Shown: positions 37,067 to 46,647 of the stretch, piece after piece
How the letters are laid out: every line of letters begins with the position of its first letter
Numbering within the stretch: the first letter of the stretch is position 1
NCBI RefSeq assembly: GCF_003287275.1
Contig: NZ_QEVW01000009.1
Span: 62,001-126,000 of the forward strand
Source: Paenibacillus taichungensis
GTDB lineage: Bacteria > Bacillota > Bacilli > Paenibacillales > Paenibacillaceae
DNA length: 64,000 bases
Direction: 5' to 3'
Translations under genes and position numbers: made by a program
Notes under the pieces: model-generated
The model's input: only the letters and a program-made list of their open reading frames with translations
Told to the model about the DNA's origin: nothing
Databases searched by the model: none

Positions 37067-37828
37067 ATGCAGATTGATCCGCGCGCGTCGCGGCAGTTGC
37101 TGGAACTGCAATTGTCCAATAGTCTCAACGAAACCAATGCATCGGATGGAAACTCCGCTTCAACAGTGGATTTTGCCAGTATGATGGACGGGCTGCTCGG
37201 AACGAATTCAAATACGTTGAACAATACTGGTACCGTTGGCGAAGACGTGAATTCTGCTGCGATCTCCAAACGATCCAGTGACGGTCTGTTGTGGTTGCAA
37301 CTAGGTAGCATGTATAACCCGGACACAAGTTCTGTTTCTTCCTCGAACAGTAATGTGTTTTCTTTATCTTCTCTGCTAAACACAGGAGCAGTGGATTCGG
37401 GTGCATCTGTACCTACAGATTTTGAATCTTTGATTGCTTCGGCGAGCACCAAATATGGGGTGCCTGAATCATTGATCAAGGCGGTCATTGACACAGAATC
37501 CGGTTTCAATCCGAATGTAGTGTCTTCGGCAGGTGCCAAAGGACTAATGCAGTTGATGGATGGGACGGCAGCAGGGTTGGGAGTTAGTAACGCTTATGAT
37601 CCCGCTCAAAATATAGATGGTGGAACCAAATACCTGTCTCTCCAGCTTCAGCGTTTTGGTGGCGAGGTGAAGATGGCACTTGCTGCTTACAATGCCGGAC
37701 CCGGACGAGTTTCGAGTCTGGGTGTATCGAGCGACGCTGAACTGATGAGTGTACTTAACCGCCTCCCATTGGAAACACAGGCTTATATCTCCAAAGTGGA
37801 GAAAGCACAGTCGAAATATACGGTATAA
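37067..37828 (+). CDS. Lytic transglycosylase (SLT domain)
   Basis: 253 aa. The C-terminal ~115 residues are a goose-type lysozyme/SLT domain: the catalytic Glu144 in VIDTESGFNP, SSAGAKGLMQLM, and ALAAYNAGPGRV. The first ~120 residues are Ser/Asn/Asp-rich with no membrane helix or signal peptide, so export would need another route, as for some flagellar or phage-type muramidases and the YjbJ type of Bacillus. It cleaves peptidoglycan glycan strands. The cysteine desulfurase gene follows. Confidence 0.87.
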   Translation: MQIDPRASRQLLELQLSNSLNETNASDGNSASTVDFASMMDGLLGTNSNTLNNTGTVGEDVNSAAISKRSSDGLLWLQLGSMYNPDTSSVSSSNSNVFSLSSLLNTGAVDSGASVPTDFESLIASASTKYGVPESLIKAVIDTESGFNPNVVSSAGAKGLMQLMDGTAAGLGVSNAYDPAQNIDGGTKYLSLQLQRFGGEVKMALAAYNAGPGRVSSLGVSSDAELMSVLNRLPLETQAYISKVEKAQSKYTV

Positions 37829-38002
37829 ATGGTATAAACCACAAAAATGGCAACACAACAGTACGTCCAGGAAGAGATCAAACGCGGGAACAGCAGCCTT
37901 AAATGTGCTTGGTTCCTGTTTGGTCTTTTTGTGTTGAGCGGGGATCGTGTTACAATGCTCACTGTAGATTCCACAACGAACAGACAAGGAGGGGAACCTC
38001 AT

Positions 38003-39151
38003 TTGAAATATTTTGATTATGCTGCAACAACGCCTCCTCATCCAGATGTCGTTCGTACAATGGCCGAGATTATGGAGGCGCAATATGGGAATCCGTCATC
38101 AATCCATGGGTACGGTGAGCGAGCCCATCAATTGTTACGCCGAGCGCGAGCTGGTTGTGCTGTCGCTATTGATGTGAAACCGGAAGAAATCGTATTTACC
38201 TCCGGCGCAACCGAGAGCAACAATCTTGCTATTAAAGGGGCGGCTTTACAGTATCAGTCTAGGGGCAAACACATTATTACAACTGGAACAGAACATGCTT
38301 CGGTATACGAGAGTTTTGTGCAGCTACAGCAGTGGGGATGGGAAGTCACTTGGCTTCCCGTGGATTCCAGTGGTCTGGTTAGCGCCCAGCAGGTAATGGA
38401 TGCCATAAGATCTGATACGGTGCTTGTGAGCTTGATGCATGTAAACAATGAAACAGGAGCGATACACCCAATTGCTGAAATCGGTGCACGACTGAAAAGG
38501 GAAACACCAAAGGTGCTTTTTCATGTAGATGGCGTGCAGGGTTTTGGCAAGATGGAGGCTAAACCTGCGGCATGGGGCGCGGATCTGTACAGCTTGTCTG
38601 CTCACAAGATTCGTGGTCCCAAAGGAGCTGGACTTCTCTACGTACGAAGTGGGGTGGAGCTAACCCCTTTATTGTCAGGGGGGTCTCAAGAACAGGGATT
38701 TAGAGCGGGAACTGAAAATGTACCTTTGCTTGTGGGTATGGCGAAGGCGATGCGTCTCTCTGCGGAACGTCAGGCTGAATTTGCGCAACGTACAACGATT
38801 TTGAGAGATCGTATTATGGAGGTCATAGATACGATTCCCGGACTTGTGTTAAATAGTCATAAAGAGGGGGCGCCGCACATTGTTCATTTTTCCTATCCTG
38901 GAATGAAGGCAGAAGTAGCGCTGCATACCCTCGAACAACTTGGAGTAACTGTTTCTACACAATCTGCCTGCTCTTCGCGATCGGCTGAACCGAGCAGGGT
39001 ATTGCTTGCCATGGGCAGGGATAATGCTTGTGCTGCTGGTGGATTGCGTATTAGTCTTGGAGATGAACATACAGAAGAAGATGTGGCTCTGCTGGAGCAG
39101 GCTTTACATCAGATGATGGCGCAGCTGCGCCCGTTGGAAAGGCGGATGTGA
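38003..39151 (+). CDS. Cysteine desulfurase (NifS/IscS family, NifZ-type partner of ThiI)
   Basis: 382 aa. PLP Lys202 in SAHKIRGPKG and active-site Cys323 in STQSACSSRSAEPSR are present. The start is TTG 38003, 7 bases after AAGGAGGGG; the frame runs 52 codons upstream into non-homologous sequence. A promoter-like TTGTGT-16-TACAAT lies about 40 bases upstream of the ribosome site. thiI begins 6 bases after the stop, as in B. subtilis nifZ-thiI, so it probably hands sulfur to ThiI for tRNA 4-thiouridine. Confidence 0.92.
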   Translation: MKYFDYAATTPPHPDVVRTMAEIMEAQYGNPSSIHGYGERAHQLLRRARAGCAVAIDVKPEEIVFTSGATESNNLAIKGAALQYQSRGKHIITTGTEHASVYESFVQLQQWGWEVTWLPVDSSGLVSAQQVMDAIRSDTVLVSLMHVNNETGAIHPIAEIGARLKRETPKVLFHVDGVQGFGKMEAKPAAWGADLYSLSAHKIRGPKGAGLLYVRSGVELTPLLSGGSQEQGFRAGTENVPLLVGMAKAMRLSAERQAEFAQRTTILRDRIMEVIDTIPGLVLNSHKEGAPHIVHFSYPGMKAEVALHTLEQLGVTVSTQSACSSRSAEPSRVLLAMGRDNACAAGGLRISLGDEHTEEDVALLEQALHQMMAQLRPLERRM

Positions 39152-39157
39152 TTTTAG

Positions 39158-40402
39158 ATGAAATATGATATGCTGCTTCTCCGTTTCGGAGAGTTTATGT
39201 TAAAAGGAAAAAACCGTGCCCGGTTCGAAAAAACGATCATCACCCAGGTGCGTTCCCTGCTCAAACCTTATCCAGGGGCAAGTCTGCGGAAGGAGTTTGG
39301 GAGGTTGTATGTCGATCTGGGTGGTGAATCTCATACAGAACTGATTGCTGTGCTGAAACGAGTATTCGGTGTTACATCGATCAGTCCTGTTAAAGTGACT
39401 CCATCTGAAACTGACCAAATCGTGGAGACAGCCATTGCTTTTATGGATGAGAGAGAGTCTGAATTCAAAGACGGTACCACATTCAAAGTTAATGCAAGGC
39501 GTGTATGGAAAGAGTTCCCCAATTCTTCGCATGAAATGAACCATTTGGTAGGTTCCCCGATTCTTCGGAAATTCCAGCAGTTAAGTGTAGACGTGCGCCA
39601 ACCTAACATTGAACTGCGTGTGGAGATTCGGGATCAGGGCACGTATATCTTCAGTGAGGTGATTCCAGCCGTAGGTGGATTCCCCTTGGGTACAAATGGA
39701 AAAGCGATGCTGTTATTATCGGGTGGTATAGACAGCCCTGTAGCGGCATGGTCTTCGATGCGTAGAGGCCTGGAAGTGGAATGTGTACACTTTTACAGTT
39801 ACCCGTTCACAAGCCAGCGAGCCAAAGAAAAGGTCATTGATTTGGCGCGTGCACTTGCTGATCATGCAGGCACAATTAAGTTGCATCTGGTTCCTTTTAC
39901 GGAAATTCAAACTGCATTTACCCAACTGGGGCAGGATAACTTGATCATCACACTGATGCGCCGCTCCATGTTACGTATTGCAACCAAGCTGGCTGAACGT
40001 GAGCGCGCGCTTGCACTGATCACCGGAGATAGTCTGGGTCAGGTAGCGAGCCAGACCTTGCCAAGTATGAATGTCATTGGACGTGCGACGGATCTGCCGT
40101 TGCTGCGACCACTTGTCATGATGGACAAGCAGGAGATTATTACTCTGTCCAAACAGATCGGAACGTATGATATATCGATTTTGCCATATGAGGATTGTTG
40201 TACTCTTTTTGTACCGAAATCCCCAACAACGAACCCGAATCTTCGCATTGTGGACAAAATCGAAGCGACCATGAGTCAGCTACCGGAATGGGTGGAGCAG
40301 GCGGTGGAGAAGACAGAAACAATTACGCTGCATGCAGGTGAAAACTTTATGATAACCAATCAACAGGCTGAAGTTAATGACATGAAAGAAGAGTGGTTTT
40401 GA
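39158..40402 (+). CDS. thiI: tRNA 4-thiouridine synthetase ThiI
   Basis: 414 aa. N-terminal ferredoxin-like and THUMP domains (to about 165), then the PP-loop ATPase with LLLSGGIDSPVAAW (about 184-197). No rhodanese domain, as in Bacillus ThiI; the DCCTLFVPKSP segment near 345 holds candidate cysteines. It adenylates U8 of tRNA and inserts sulfur supplied by the adjacent desulfurase. Confidence 0.95.
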   Translation: MKYDMLLLRFGEFMLKGKNRARFEKTIITQVRSLLKPYPGASLRKEFGRLYVDLGGESHTELIAVLKRVFGVTSISPVKVTPSETDQIVETAIAFMDERESEFKDGTTFKVNARRVWKEFPNSSHEMNHLVGSPILRKFQQLSVDVRQPNIELRVEIRDQGTYIFSEVIPAVGGFPLGTNGKAMLLLSGGIDSPVAAWSSMRRGLEVECVHFYSYPFTSQRAKEKVIDLARALADHAGTIKLHLVPFTEIQTAFTQLGQDNLIITLMRRSMLRIATKLAERERALALITGDSLGQVASQTLPSMNVIGRATDLPLLRPLVMMDKQEIITLSKQIGTYDISILPYEDCCTLFVPKSPTTNPNLRIVDKIEATMSQLPEWVEQAVEKTETITLHAGENFMITNQQAEVNDMKEEWF

Positions 40403-40456
40403 GGAACCTCATTCTGGATTGAATGACATAATAAGCACTATGTTATCTGCATGAAG

Positions 40457-40496
40457 AAAAAGGACTGACCGATGTATTATCGGTCAGTCCTTTTTA
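40457..40496. terminator. Bidirectional terminator between thiI and the first TerC gene
   Basis: AAAAAGGACTGACCGAT and its perfect inverted copy ATCGGTCAGTCCTTTTT with a six-base loop serve two converging genes. Confidence 0.92.
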
Positions 40497-40532
40497 TGGT
40501 TGTGGCTGATGGGAATTTCACTTATTTAAAGC

Positions 40533-41234
40533 TTAGGAATACGAATGCTGCCGCTCTCCACCTGGTTTATTGCTGCTTGCACGTTTACGATATCCTGCAA
40601 ACACGACACCAGCAGTGACGAGGACGATAAATAAGATTCTAAGTGCAGGATGCTCAGTGAAGAAAGGAACAAGGCGGTGTTCCTCTGTGATCATATTGGA
40701 AGCCGTATATCCCAGCACGATGGCTCCAAGATAAATAATCCAAGGGAAACGGTTAATTAATTTGATAAACAACGTACTGCCCCACACGATAATAGGTACA
40801 CTGATCAGCAGTCCGAGTATAACCAGTACCAAATGCTGTTGTGCTGCACCAGCAACGGCGATGACGTTATCCAGTCCCATGGCAGCGTCAGCAATGACAA
40901 TGGTTCGCACGGCTACCCAGAGAGAACTGCCAGCCTTGATATCCGAATGCTCTTCCCCTTGATCTGCCAATAGCTTGTACGCAATCCAGATCAGGAGTAA
41001 TCCCCCAACAAGAAGCAGCCAAGGCACTTTAAGCAGCCAGAGCACAATCACAGTGGCTACAATACGAATTAAAAGTGCGCCACCTGTTCCGTAAAGAATC
41101 GCCCTTTTCTGCACAGAAGGGTGCAAATTTCGAGCCGCGAGACCAATCACGATTGCATTATCGCCAGCCAGAATTAGATCAATAAATACAACGTTCAACA
41201 ACGCTAGCCAAAAAGCGGGGCTAAACAGCTCCAT
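40533..41234 (-). CDS. TerC/YjbE family membrane protein 1
   Basis: 233 aa, about seven helices. The TerC motifs are FIDLILAGDNAIVIGLAAR (about 17-35) and IVIADAAMGLDNVIAVAG (about 112-129), each with the conserved Asp/Asn pair. The family includes Mn2+ exporters and exoenzyme-metalation helpers. No yybP-ykoY Mn riboswitch is visible upstream. It is divergent from a second TerC gene with ~100 bp between them. Confidence 0.88.
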   Translation of the reverse strand: MELFSPAFWLALLNVVFIDLILAGDNAIVIGLAARNLHPSVQKRAILYGTGGALLIRIVATVIVLWLLKVPWLLLVGGLLLIWIAYKLLADQGEEHSDIKAGSSLWVAVRTIVIADAAMGLDNVIAVAGAAQQHLVLVILGLLISVPIIVWGSTLFIKLINRFPWIIYLGAIVLGYTASNMITEEHRLVPFFTEHPALRILFIVLVTAGVVFAGYRKRASSNKPGGERQHSYS

Positions 41235-41337
41235 ACGATGTCACTCCTTCTATATATCCAAACCTGAGAAAGCTTGTTCAACGTTTAAGAATAGCATGGA
41301 CAACTTTGACATACAAGTTAGAGTGGGGGGGAGAAGC

Positions 41338-41997
41338 ATGGATACGCTATGGCTGTTGACCGAAATATTAATGATCAATCTGGTTCTGAGTGGAGATAAT
41401 GCGGTTGTAATTGCACTTGCGAGCAAGGATTTGCCGGTGAGACAGCGCAAACAGGCGGTATGGTGGGGGGCTTTCGGCGCTGTTGTTTTGCGTTGTTTGT
41501 TAACCTTTGCAGCAGTACTGCTGTTGGGTATTCCTTTTATTCAGGCGGCTGGTGGTTTGCTGTTGCTCTGGATTGCTGTGAAGCTGCTGCTTCAGAATGA
41601 AGATGAAGTACATATTCGTAAGGCGTCCACGACCTGGAAAGCGATCCAAACCATTTTGATTGCTGACTTTGTCATGAGTCTGGATAATGTTCTCGCGATT
41701 GCTGCACTGGCGGATGGGGACTTGGCGCTTACAGTCATCGGGATTGCCATAAGTATTCCAATTGTGGTGTGGGGTAGCGGGGTGATTGTTGGTTTGTTGA
41801 AGCGGTTTCCAATTCTAGTATTTGCCGGTTCAGGTATTCTGGCCTTCACAGCAGGTGAGATGGTGATGAATGATCCGAAACTGGGACAATGGCTTGGTGG
41901 CTTGGCAGCTGAGGCGCATACAGTGCTGCCTGTGGCTATGGCTTGTCTTGTAATCGCGATTGGAGGAGCGCACAAGTTCGTTCGTCGAAACGTGTAA
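41338..41997 (+). CDS. TerC/YjbE family membrane protein 2
   Basis: 219 aa from ATG 41338, 5 bases after GGGGGGGAG. It has the same paired motifs as its divergent neighbour: NLVLSGDNAVVIALASK and ILIADFVMSLDNVLAIAAL. The two differ widely in the loops and C-terminal part, so they are not a recent duplication. Probable role in metal (Mn2+) efflux or supply to exported enzymes; substrate is inferred from the family only. Confidence 0.88.
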   Translation: MDTLWLLTEILMINLVLSGDNAVVIALASKDLPVRQRKQAVWWGAFGAVVLRCLLTFAAVLLLGIPFIQAAGGLLLLWIAVKLLLQNEDEVHIRKASTTWKAIQTILIADFVMSLDNVLAIAALADGDLALTVIGIAISIPIVVWGSGVIVGLLKRFPILVFAGSGILAFTAGEMVMNDPKLGQWLGGLAAEAHTVLPVAMACLVIAIGGAHKFVRRNV

Positions 41998-42032
41998 ATT
42001 GATTACAAATGGAAATGTAAATTTTTCTGGCG

Positions 42033-42058
42033 AACTGCCCTTTGCGGGCAGTTTTTTG
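42033..42058 (+). terminator. Terminator after TerC 2
   Basis: AACTGCCC-TTTGC-GGGCAGTT (42033-42053) followed by T. Confidence 0.9.
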
Positions 42059-42283
42059 CTGTATTTATTTGTTTCGAAGAAATGAGGGAACTTGAATAAG
42101 TCATGGACCGATCAATTTAGGGTAATACAGGGTAATGGAGAGAGGCGAAGTACGACATAAAGTGTAGTTTTTTGCATACACATCGGCTACACTAGAAGAA
42201 GGCTGGGAACAGTCAGTCATCATGGAAAGTTTATAGTTTAGCTTACGGGGTACATAGCCAAATGTTATAAGAGGTGATTGTAG

Positions 42284-42778
42284 ATGAGGATGAGAAATGA
42301 AAAAGCAATCGGAATATTTATTTTTGTTGCAGGTTTAATAATTTTACTCGGGAAACTTGGTGTGTTTGGCTTTATTGGACGGCACTTCTGGCCTTTGCTC
42401 ATCTTGTTGCCTGGTATTGCTCTTCATGCATTATATTATGCAAGGCTTACGCCATCATGGTCACTCGTTCCAGCAGGAACGTTAACCGTCTATGGTCTGT
42501 TGTTCGGAATCACGAATACATGGGGCAGCGGATTGATGAGCAACCTGTGGCCTGCTTTTTTGCTTGGAATTGCCGTTGGTTTGCTTGAATATGCACTGGC
42601 TGATCACCGTAGACCTGCAATGGTTCTTCCGGTTGCATTGGGAGTTGGCATCCTTTCAATTATTTTATTCGGATTTACACTGCTTCACACCGGTATTATC
42701 TACGTTTTGGCAGTACTTTTAATTGTAGGCGGGATGTGGTTGCTGTTTGGACGAGGACGCCAAGGGAGAGGCTGGTAA
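42284..42778 (+). CDS. Small membrane protein, LiaF/DUF5668-like
   Basis: 164 aa with five or six hydrophobic helices. The first half, IGIFIFVAGLIILLGKLGVF then FWPLLILLPGI, follows the DUF5668/LiaF transmembrane pattern (Gly-rich helix pair with a central Trp-Pro), and the pattern repeats at NLWPAFLLGIAVGL. It lacks the LiaF C-terminal domain. GAGGTG precedes the ATG. The 286-bp gap upstream (41998-42283) shows only the terminator of TerC 2. Confidence 0.72.
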   Translation: MRMRNEKAIGIFIFVAGLIILLGKLGVFGFIGRHFWPLLILLPGIALHALYYARLTPSWSLVPAGTLTVYGLLFGITNTWGSGLMSNLWPAFLLGIAVGLLEYALADHRRPAMVLPVALGVGILSIILFGFTLLHTGIIYVLAVLLIVGGMWLLFGRGRQGRGW

Positions 42779-42808
42779 CTTTCCCAGCGGTCTTTCAAGC
42801 GAAATATC

Positions 42809-42836
42809 TTGATTTTTACCTATGATCAACTATAAT
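42809..42836 (+). promoter_or_regulatory. Sigma-A promoter of typA
   Basis: TTGATT (42809-42814), 16-base spacer, TATAAT (42831-42836). The ~110-base leader that follows contains GCGTCGG/CCGACGC (42854-42874) with TTATTTT after it, and a second small hairpin CCTGC/GCGGG (about 42892-42907). Confidence 0.7.
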
Positions 42837-42955
42837 ATAAGGGATATAGACATGCGTCGGGATATCACCGACGCTTATTTTGGGTGAGTAACCTGCGAAA
42901 TTGCGGGAAGTTTAGTAGATAAGAATTGAAATTGGAAAGGATATGGATACAAACC

Positions 42956-44800
42956 ATGCATTCAAGAGAACACATTCGCAATATTGCGATTATTGCCCAC
43001 GTCGACCACGGGAAAACAACGCTCGTCGACAAGTTGCTCCAGCAATCCGGTACTTTCCGTGATCACGAAACGGTACAGGAGCGCGCAATGGACTCCAACG
43101 ATTTGGAGCGTGAACGCGGTATTACGATTCTGGCCAAAAACACAGCTATTACCTATAAAGATTACCTGATCAATATTGTGGATACACCAGGACACGCCGA
43201 CTTCGGTGGTGAAGTGGAACGTATCATGAAAATGGTTGACGGCGTTTTGCTCGTTGTTGATGCTTACGAAGGATGTATGCCACAAACGAAATTCGTATTG
43301 CGTAAAGCACTGGAGCATAACCTGACACCTATCGTTATTGTAAACAAAATTGACCGTCCAGCGGCTCGTCCAGCTGAGGTAATTGATGAAGTATTGGACC
43401 TGTTCATTGAACTGGGTGCCAATGATCAACAACTTGAATTCCCTGTTGTGTATGCTTCCGCATTGAACGGAACATCCAGCATGGACAATGATCCTGCTAA
43501 TCAGGATGACAACATGATGGCGATCTACGATACGATCGTTAGTCATATCCCTCACCCAACAGAGAATGTTGAAGAGCCGCTTCAATTCCTCGTAACTTTG
43601 ATGGACTACAATGAATACCTTGGCCGTATTGCCATTGGTCGTGTTAACCGCGGTGTGATCCGTCAAGGACAATCCGTTACGGTTATTATGCGTGATGGTA
43701 AGAGCAAAACTGCACGTATCGAAAAACTGTTCGGTTTCCAGGGTCTCAAACGTATTGAGACGGAAGAAGCAGGAGCAGGTGACATCGTTGCCATTGCAGG
43801 GATCAAGGACATCAATATTGGTGAAACCATTGCTGACCCTAACAATCCAGAAGCACTTCCAGTTTTGAAAATCGATGAGCCTACACTGCAAATGACGTTC
43901 CTCGTGAACAACAGTCCATTCGCAGGTCGTGAAGGTAAATGGGTAACTTCCCGTAAACTTCGTGAGCGTTTGTTAAAAGAATTGGAAACAGACGTTTCCC
44001 TTCGTGTTGACGAAACGGAAAGCCCGGATGCATTTGTCGTTTCCGGACGTGGTGAGCTTCACTTGGGTATCCTGATTGAGAACATGCGTCGTGAAGGATA
44101 TGAGCTTCAAGTGTCCAAACCAGAAGTTATCGTTAAAGAAGTAGATGGTAAGAAAATGGAACCTCTTGAGCGCTTGTTGATTGATATCCCTGAAGAAAGC
44201 ATGGGTTCCGTAATGGAGAGCCTGGGCGCACGTAAAGCAGAGATGGTTAACATGGTCAACACAGGTAGTGGTCAAGTTCGTCTGGAGTTCCTGATTCCAG
44301 CACGTGGTTTGATCGGATATAGCACAAACTTCCTGACATTGACTCGTGGTTACGGTGTTATGAACCATGCATTTGACAGCTACGCTCCAGTAGTATCCGG
44401 TCAAGTGGGTGGACGTCACCAGGGTGTACTGATCTCCACTGAAACGGGTACATCTACGTTCTACGGAATGATGGGCGTTGAGGATCGCGGTACGCTCTTC
44501 TTGGAGCCAGGTACTGAAATCTACGAAGGTATGATTGTTGGTGAACATACACGTGACAATGATATCGTTGTTAACATCTGTAAAGAAAAACAACTGACTA
44601 ACGTTCGTTCTTCAGGTAAAGATGATACGGTTAAAATTAAAACTCCGATTATCTTCTCGTTGGAACAGGCGCTTGAATATCTGAATGAAGATGAATATTG
44701 TGAGATTACACCGAAATCTATTCGTCTTCGTAAGAAGATACTGAACAAATCCGAGCGTGAACGTGCAGAAAAACAACGCAAAATGGCTTCAAAAGCCTAA
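42956..44800 (+). CDS. typA: Ribosome-associated GTPase TypA/BipA
   Basis: 614 aa translational GTPase. G1 AHVDHGKTT, switch [15 protein letters not shown]4 NKIDRP and G5 ASALNG lie in the first 190 residues; EF-Tu-like beta-barrel, EF-G-like domains and the BipA C-terminal domain follow. It acts in ribosome assembly and low-temperature growth. I start at ATG 42956 ([13 protein letters not shown]), the family form; the ribosome site AAAGG is 15 bases away, so a TTG start at 42926 cannot be excluded. Confidence 0.95.
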   Translation: MHSREHIRNIAIIAHVDHGKTTLVDKLLQQSGTFRDHETVQERAMDSNDLERERGITILAKNTAITYKDYLINIVDTPGHADFGGEVERIMKMVDGVLLVVDAYEGCMPQTKFVLRKALEHNLTPIVIVNKIDRPAARPAEVIDEVLDLFIELGANDQQLEFPVVYASALNGTSSMDNDPANQDDNMMAIYDTIVSHIPHPTENVEEPLQFLVTLMDYNEYLGRIAIGRVNRGVIRQGQSVTVIMRDGKSKTARIEKLFGFQGLKRIETEEAGAGDIVAIAGIKDINIGETIADPNNPEALPVLKIDEPTLQMTFLVNNSPFAGREGKWVTSRKLRERLLKELETDVSLRVDETESPDAFVVSGRGELHLGILIENMRREGYELQVSKPEVIVKEVDGKKMEPLERLLIDIPEESMGSVMESLGARKAEMVNMVNTGSGQVRLEFLIPARGLIGYSTNFLTLTRGYGVMNHAFDSYAPVVSGQVGGRHQGVLISTETGTSTFYGMMGVEDRGTLFLEPGTEIYEGMIVGEHTRDNDIVVNICKEKQLTNVRSSGKDDTVKIKTPIIFSLEQALEYLNEDEYCEITPKSIRLRKKILNKSERERAEKQRKMASKA

Positions 44801-44882
44801 TAACAACAAAATAAACTATATAAGTTAACGTTTGATGGAACAGAGAAGTTAACGATGTTATGCACAGTGGAAGTAGTGAAGG

Positions 44883-44995
44883 GATCGGAATCGATTCTGT
44901 AGAAGCGAAGCGTTCGCCTTTATCCCCGGATTTTACCATTGAGTAAATGGATCAAAAAAATCTGGGGATAACAGCGATCAAAAGAACGATCCGAT
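44883..44995. repeat. Palindromic intergenic element, copy 2
   Basis: Second copy of the element at 17549. Its core 44898-44979 is again 82 bases, sharing TGTAGAAGCGAAGCGTTCGC, TTTATCCCCGGATTTT and AAATCTGGGGATAA-AGCGATC. Outer arms GATCGGAATCGATTCT (44883-44898) and AGAACGATCCGAT (44983-44995) pair with two bulges but share no sequence with copy 1 arms. The apical hairpin CCATT/AATGG (44937-44951) also differs from copy 1 while keeping a stem. It lies between typA and ylaH; the whole 44801-45099 gap holds no gene. Confidence 0.85.
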
Positions 44996-45099
44996 ACCGG
45001 AACGGTCACCTCCGATGTGTGTCTTATTCAGAGTTATCGAAAGGGTTTCACAATAGTTAACTTATATCCTAGCATGAACACGAAAGGAGCTGGCTGTGC

Positions 45100-45396
45100 A
45101 TGCAAGCATGGTTCGCATCAAACCCGATCGTAGCCTACATCGTCATCTTTGTATTGATTACTTACGTTTATAACAAGGTGTTTCGGGTACGTCAGAAATT
45201 GCCACTTGGTAAGGAAATCGTTCTCTATATATTGATGGCGATGGGCACATTCATGCTTCTTGTTTTTCAAATCGACAAGTTGCCAATTATTCAATGTTTG
45301 CTGGTGGCTGTTGGTTTGATGCTGTTAGTGAGAGTGCGCTATTTTATTGAAGGTCGTCAAAAGAAAAAAGCGGAAGCTGCCGCTCGAAACTCATAA
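45100..45396 (+). CDS. ylaH: YlaH-like membrane protein
   Basis: 98 aa with three helices (about 9-27, 41-57, 61-80) and a basic C-terminal tail (RYFIEGRQKKKAE). This is the YlaH family, regularly downstream of typA. AAAGGAG precedes the start. Function unknown. Confidence 0.87.
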   Translation: MQAWFASNPIVAYIVIFVLITYVYNKVFRVRQKLPLGKEIVLYILMAMGTFMLLVFQIDKLPIIQCLLVAVGLMLLVRVRYFIEGRQKKKAEAAARNS

Positions 45397-45417
45397 ATTC
45401 TGTATAGTATAGACCAT

Positions 45418-45446
45418 CCGTTTTCCTTAGGGAAAGCGGTTGTCTT
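45418..45446 (+). terminator. Possible weak terminator/attenuator hairpin after ylaH
   Basis: CCGTTTTCC (45418-45426) pairs with GGAAAGCGG (45431-45439) around TTAG, followed by only a broken T run (TTGTCTT). Confidence 0.45.
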
Positions 45447-45486
45447 ATATATAGGCCAAAACAGATGTGATAAAGGTGTTGAAGAT

Positions 45487-46548
45487 ATGAACTCGAATTC
45501 GAACGGACTGCCTCCACGGAGACAGGCACCGACTCAATCCGGCGCTTCTGGATCGAAGAACGGCAAAGGTAAGCAACCAAAGAAGAAGAAAAAGATGCGA
45601 ACCTTTGGCAGACTGATTTTAAGTTTATTGGTTATTGCAATTGTGGTTGGCGGTGGATATCTCTATTGGGTATATAATCAGGTAGCTGATACGGGAATTG
45701 ACAAGCCAGTACCGGATGGAATGTCAGCGAAAACCAAACCCATTACGATGTTGCTGCTAGGTACGGACAATCGTCCCGAAACAGGTACGTATCTCTCGGA
45801 TGTGGTTATGGTAGCATCTCTGAATCCGGAGACCAAGACGGCAACCATTGTATCTTTACCTCGGGATACCCGTATTCAGTTGGATGGATACAAGGCGAAT
45901 AAATTGAATTCTTATTATCCTAAATTTAAAGCCCAAGAAAAAACCTCTGGCAAAAATGCAGAGGATCAAATGAAAGAAATGATGGGCAAATATCTGAATG
46001 TGGATATCAATTATACAACGGTACTGAATTTTCAAGCGTTCCGTGATGCGGTTAATGCTGTAGGTGGCGTTGATGTGACAGTGGATAAAAACATGTGTTA
46101 CAAAGATACGGCGGATGGCACGGATATTAACCTGGTGGCTGGTGCACAGCATTTGGATGGCAAAGAAGCGCTTGATTTTGTTCGTTACCGTAAATCGAAC
46201 TGTAAGCCGAAGACAGACGAATCCAATGACTTTGACCGAAATAAACGTCAGAATCAAGTGTTGAATTCCATGTTGGATCAGTTGAAATCACTGGGAGGCG
46301 TAACGAAGATTGGTAAAGTGATTGGAGCTATTGACGACAACATGACAACAGACGTTGAATCGGAGCAGATGAAAAACTTCATTTCAACCTATTGGAATAT
46401 TTCCAAATCGGATGTGCACTACACACCTGTAACCGGAGAGTGGAGAAGTCCATATGTATATATCAACGAAACTGAATTGGCTAATGCCAAACAGGCGTTG
46501 CAGGATACACTTTCAGGCAAAGTGACAGCATCCCAAACTGCGGAGTAA
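45487..46548 (+). CDS. LytR-CpsA-Psr (LCP) family wall teichoic acid/glycopolymer ligase
   Basis: 353 aa. A basic cytoplasmic tail (GKGKQPKKKKKM), one membrane helix near 38-60, then the LCP domain: LLLGTDNRP near 92, VSLPRDTRIQLDGYKANKLN near 119-138, VDYT-like strand VDINYTTVLNFQAF and the Arg-rich VRYRKSN...DFDRNKRQNQV segment that holds the pyrophosphate of the lipid donor. These enzymes attach anionic polymers to peptidoglycan outside the cell. Sits between ylaH and the flavin-type gene. Confidence 0.92.
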   Translation: MNSNSNGLPPRRQAPTQSGASGSKNGKGKQPKKKKKMRTFGRLILSLLVIAIVVGGGYLYWVYNQVADTGIDKPVPDGMSAKTKPITMLLLGTDNRPETGTYLSDVVMVASLNPETKTATIVSLPRDTRIQLDGYKANKLNSYYPKFKAQEKTSGKNAEDQMKEMMGKYLNVDINYTTVLNFQAFRDAVNAVGGVDVTVDKNMCYKDTADGTDINLVAGAQHLDGKEALDFVRYRKSNCKPKTDESNDFDRNKRQNQVLNSMLDQLKSLGGVTKIGKVIGAIDDNMTTDVESEQMKNFISTYWNISKSDVHYTPVTGEWRSPYVYINETELANAKQALQDTLSGKVTASQTAE

Positions 46549-46565
46549 CATTCATTTCTTTGGGA

Positions 46566-46595
46566 TTGGAAGCAAGTTTGGTGGTATGCTATAAT
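46566..46595 (+). promoter_or_regulatory. Sigma-A promoter with extended -10
   Basis: TTGGAA (46566-46571), 18-base spacer, TGCTATAAT (46587-46595), 53 bases before the pyridoxamine oxidase-like gene. Confidence 0.7.
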
Positions 46596-46647
46596 AACAT
46601 CAACAACGAATCAAGAATTGCATAAAGAAGATTAGGGGGCTGGTTGG

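Noticed and set aside
37847..38002. Upstream extension of the cysteine desulfurase
   Set aside because: The added 52 residues are unlike the family, and AAGGAGGGG fits the TTG at 38003.
41235..41337. Possible yybP-ykoY manganese riboswitch before either TerC gene
   Set aside because: The gap is only about 100 bp and shows none of the conserved GGGGAGUA-type elements or the long paired legs of that riboswitch.
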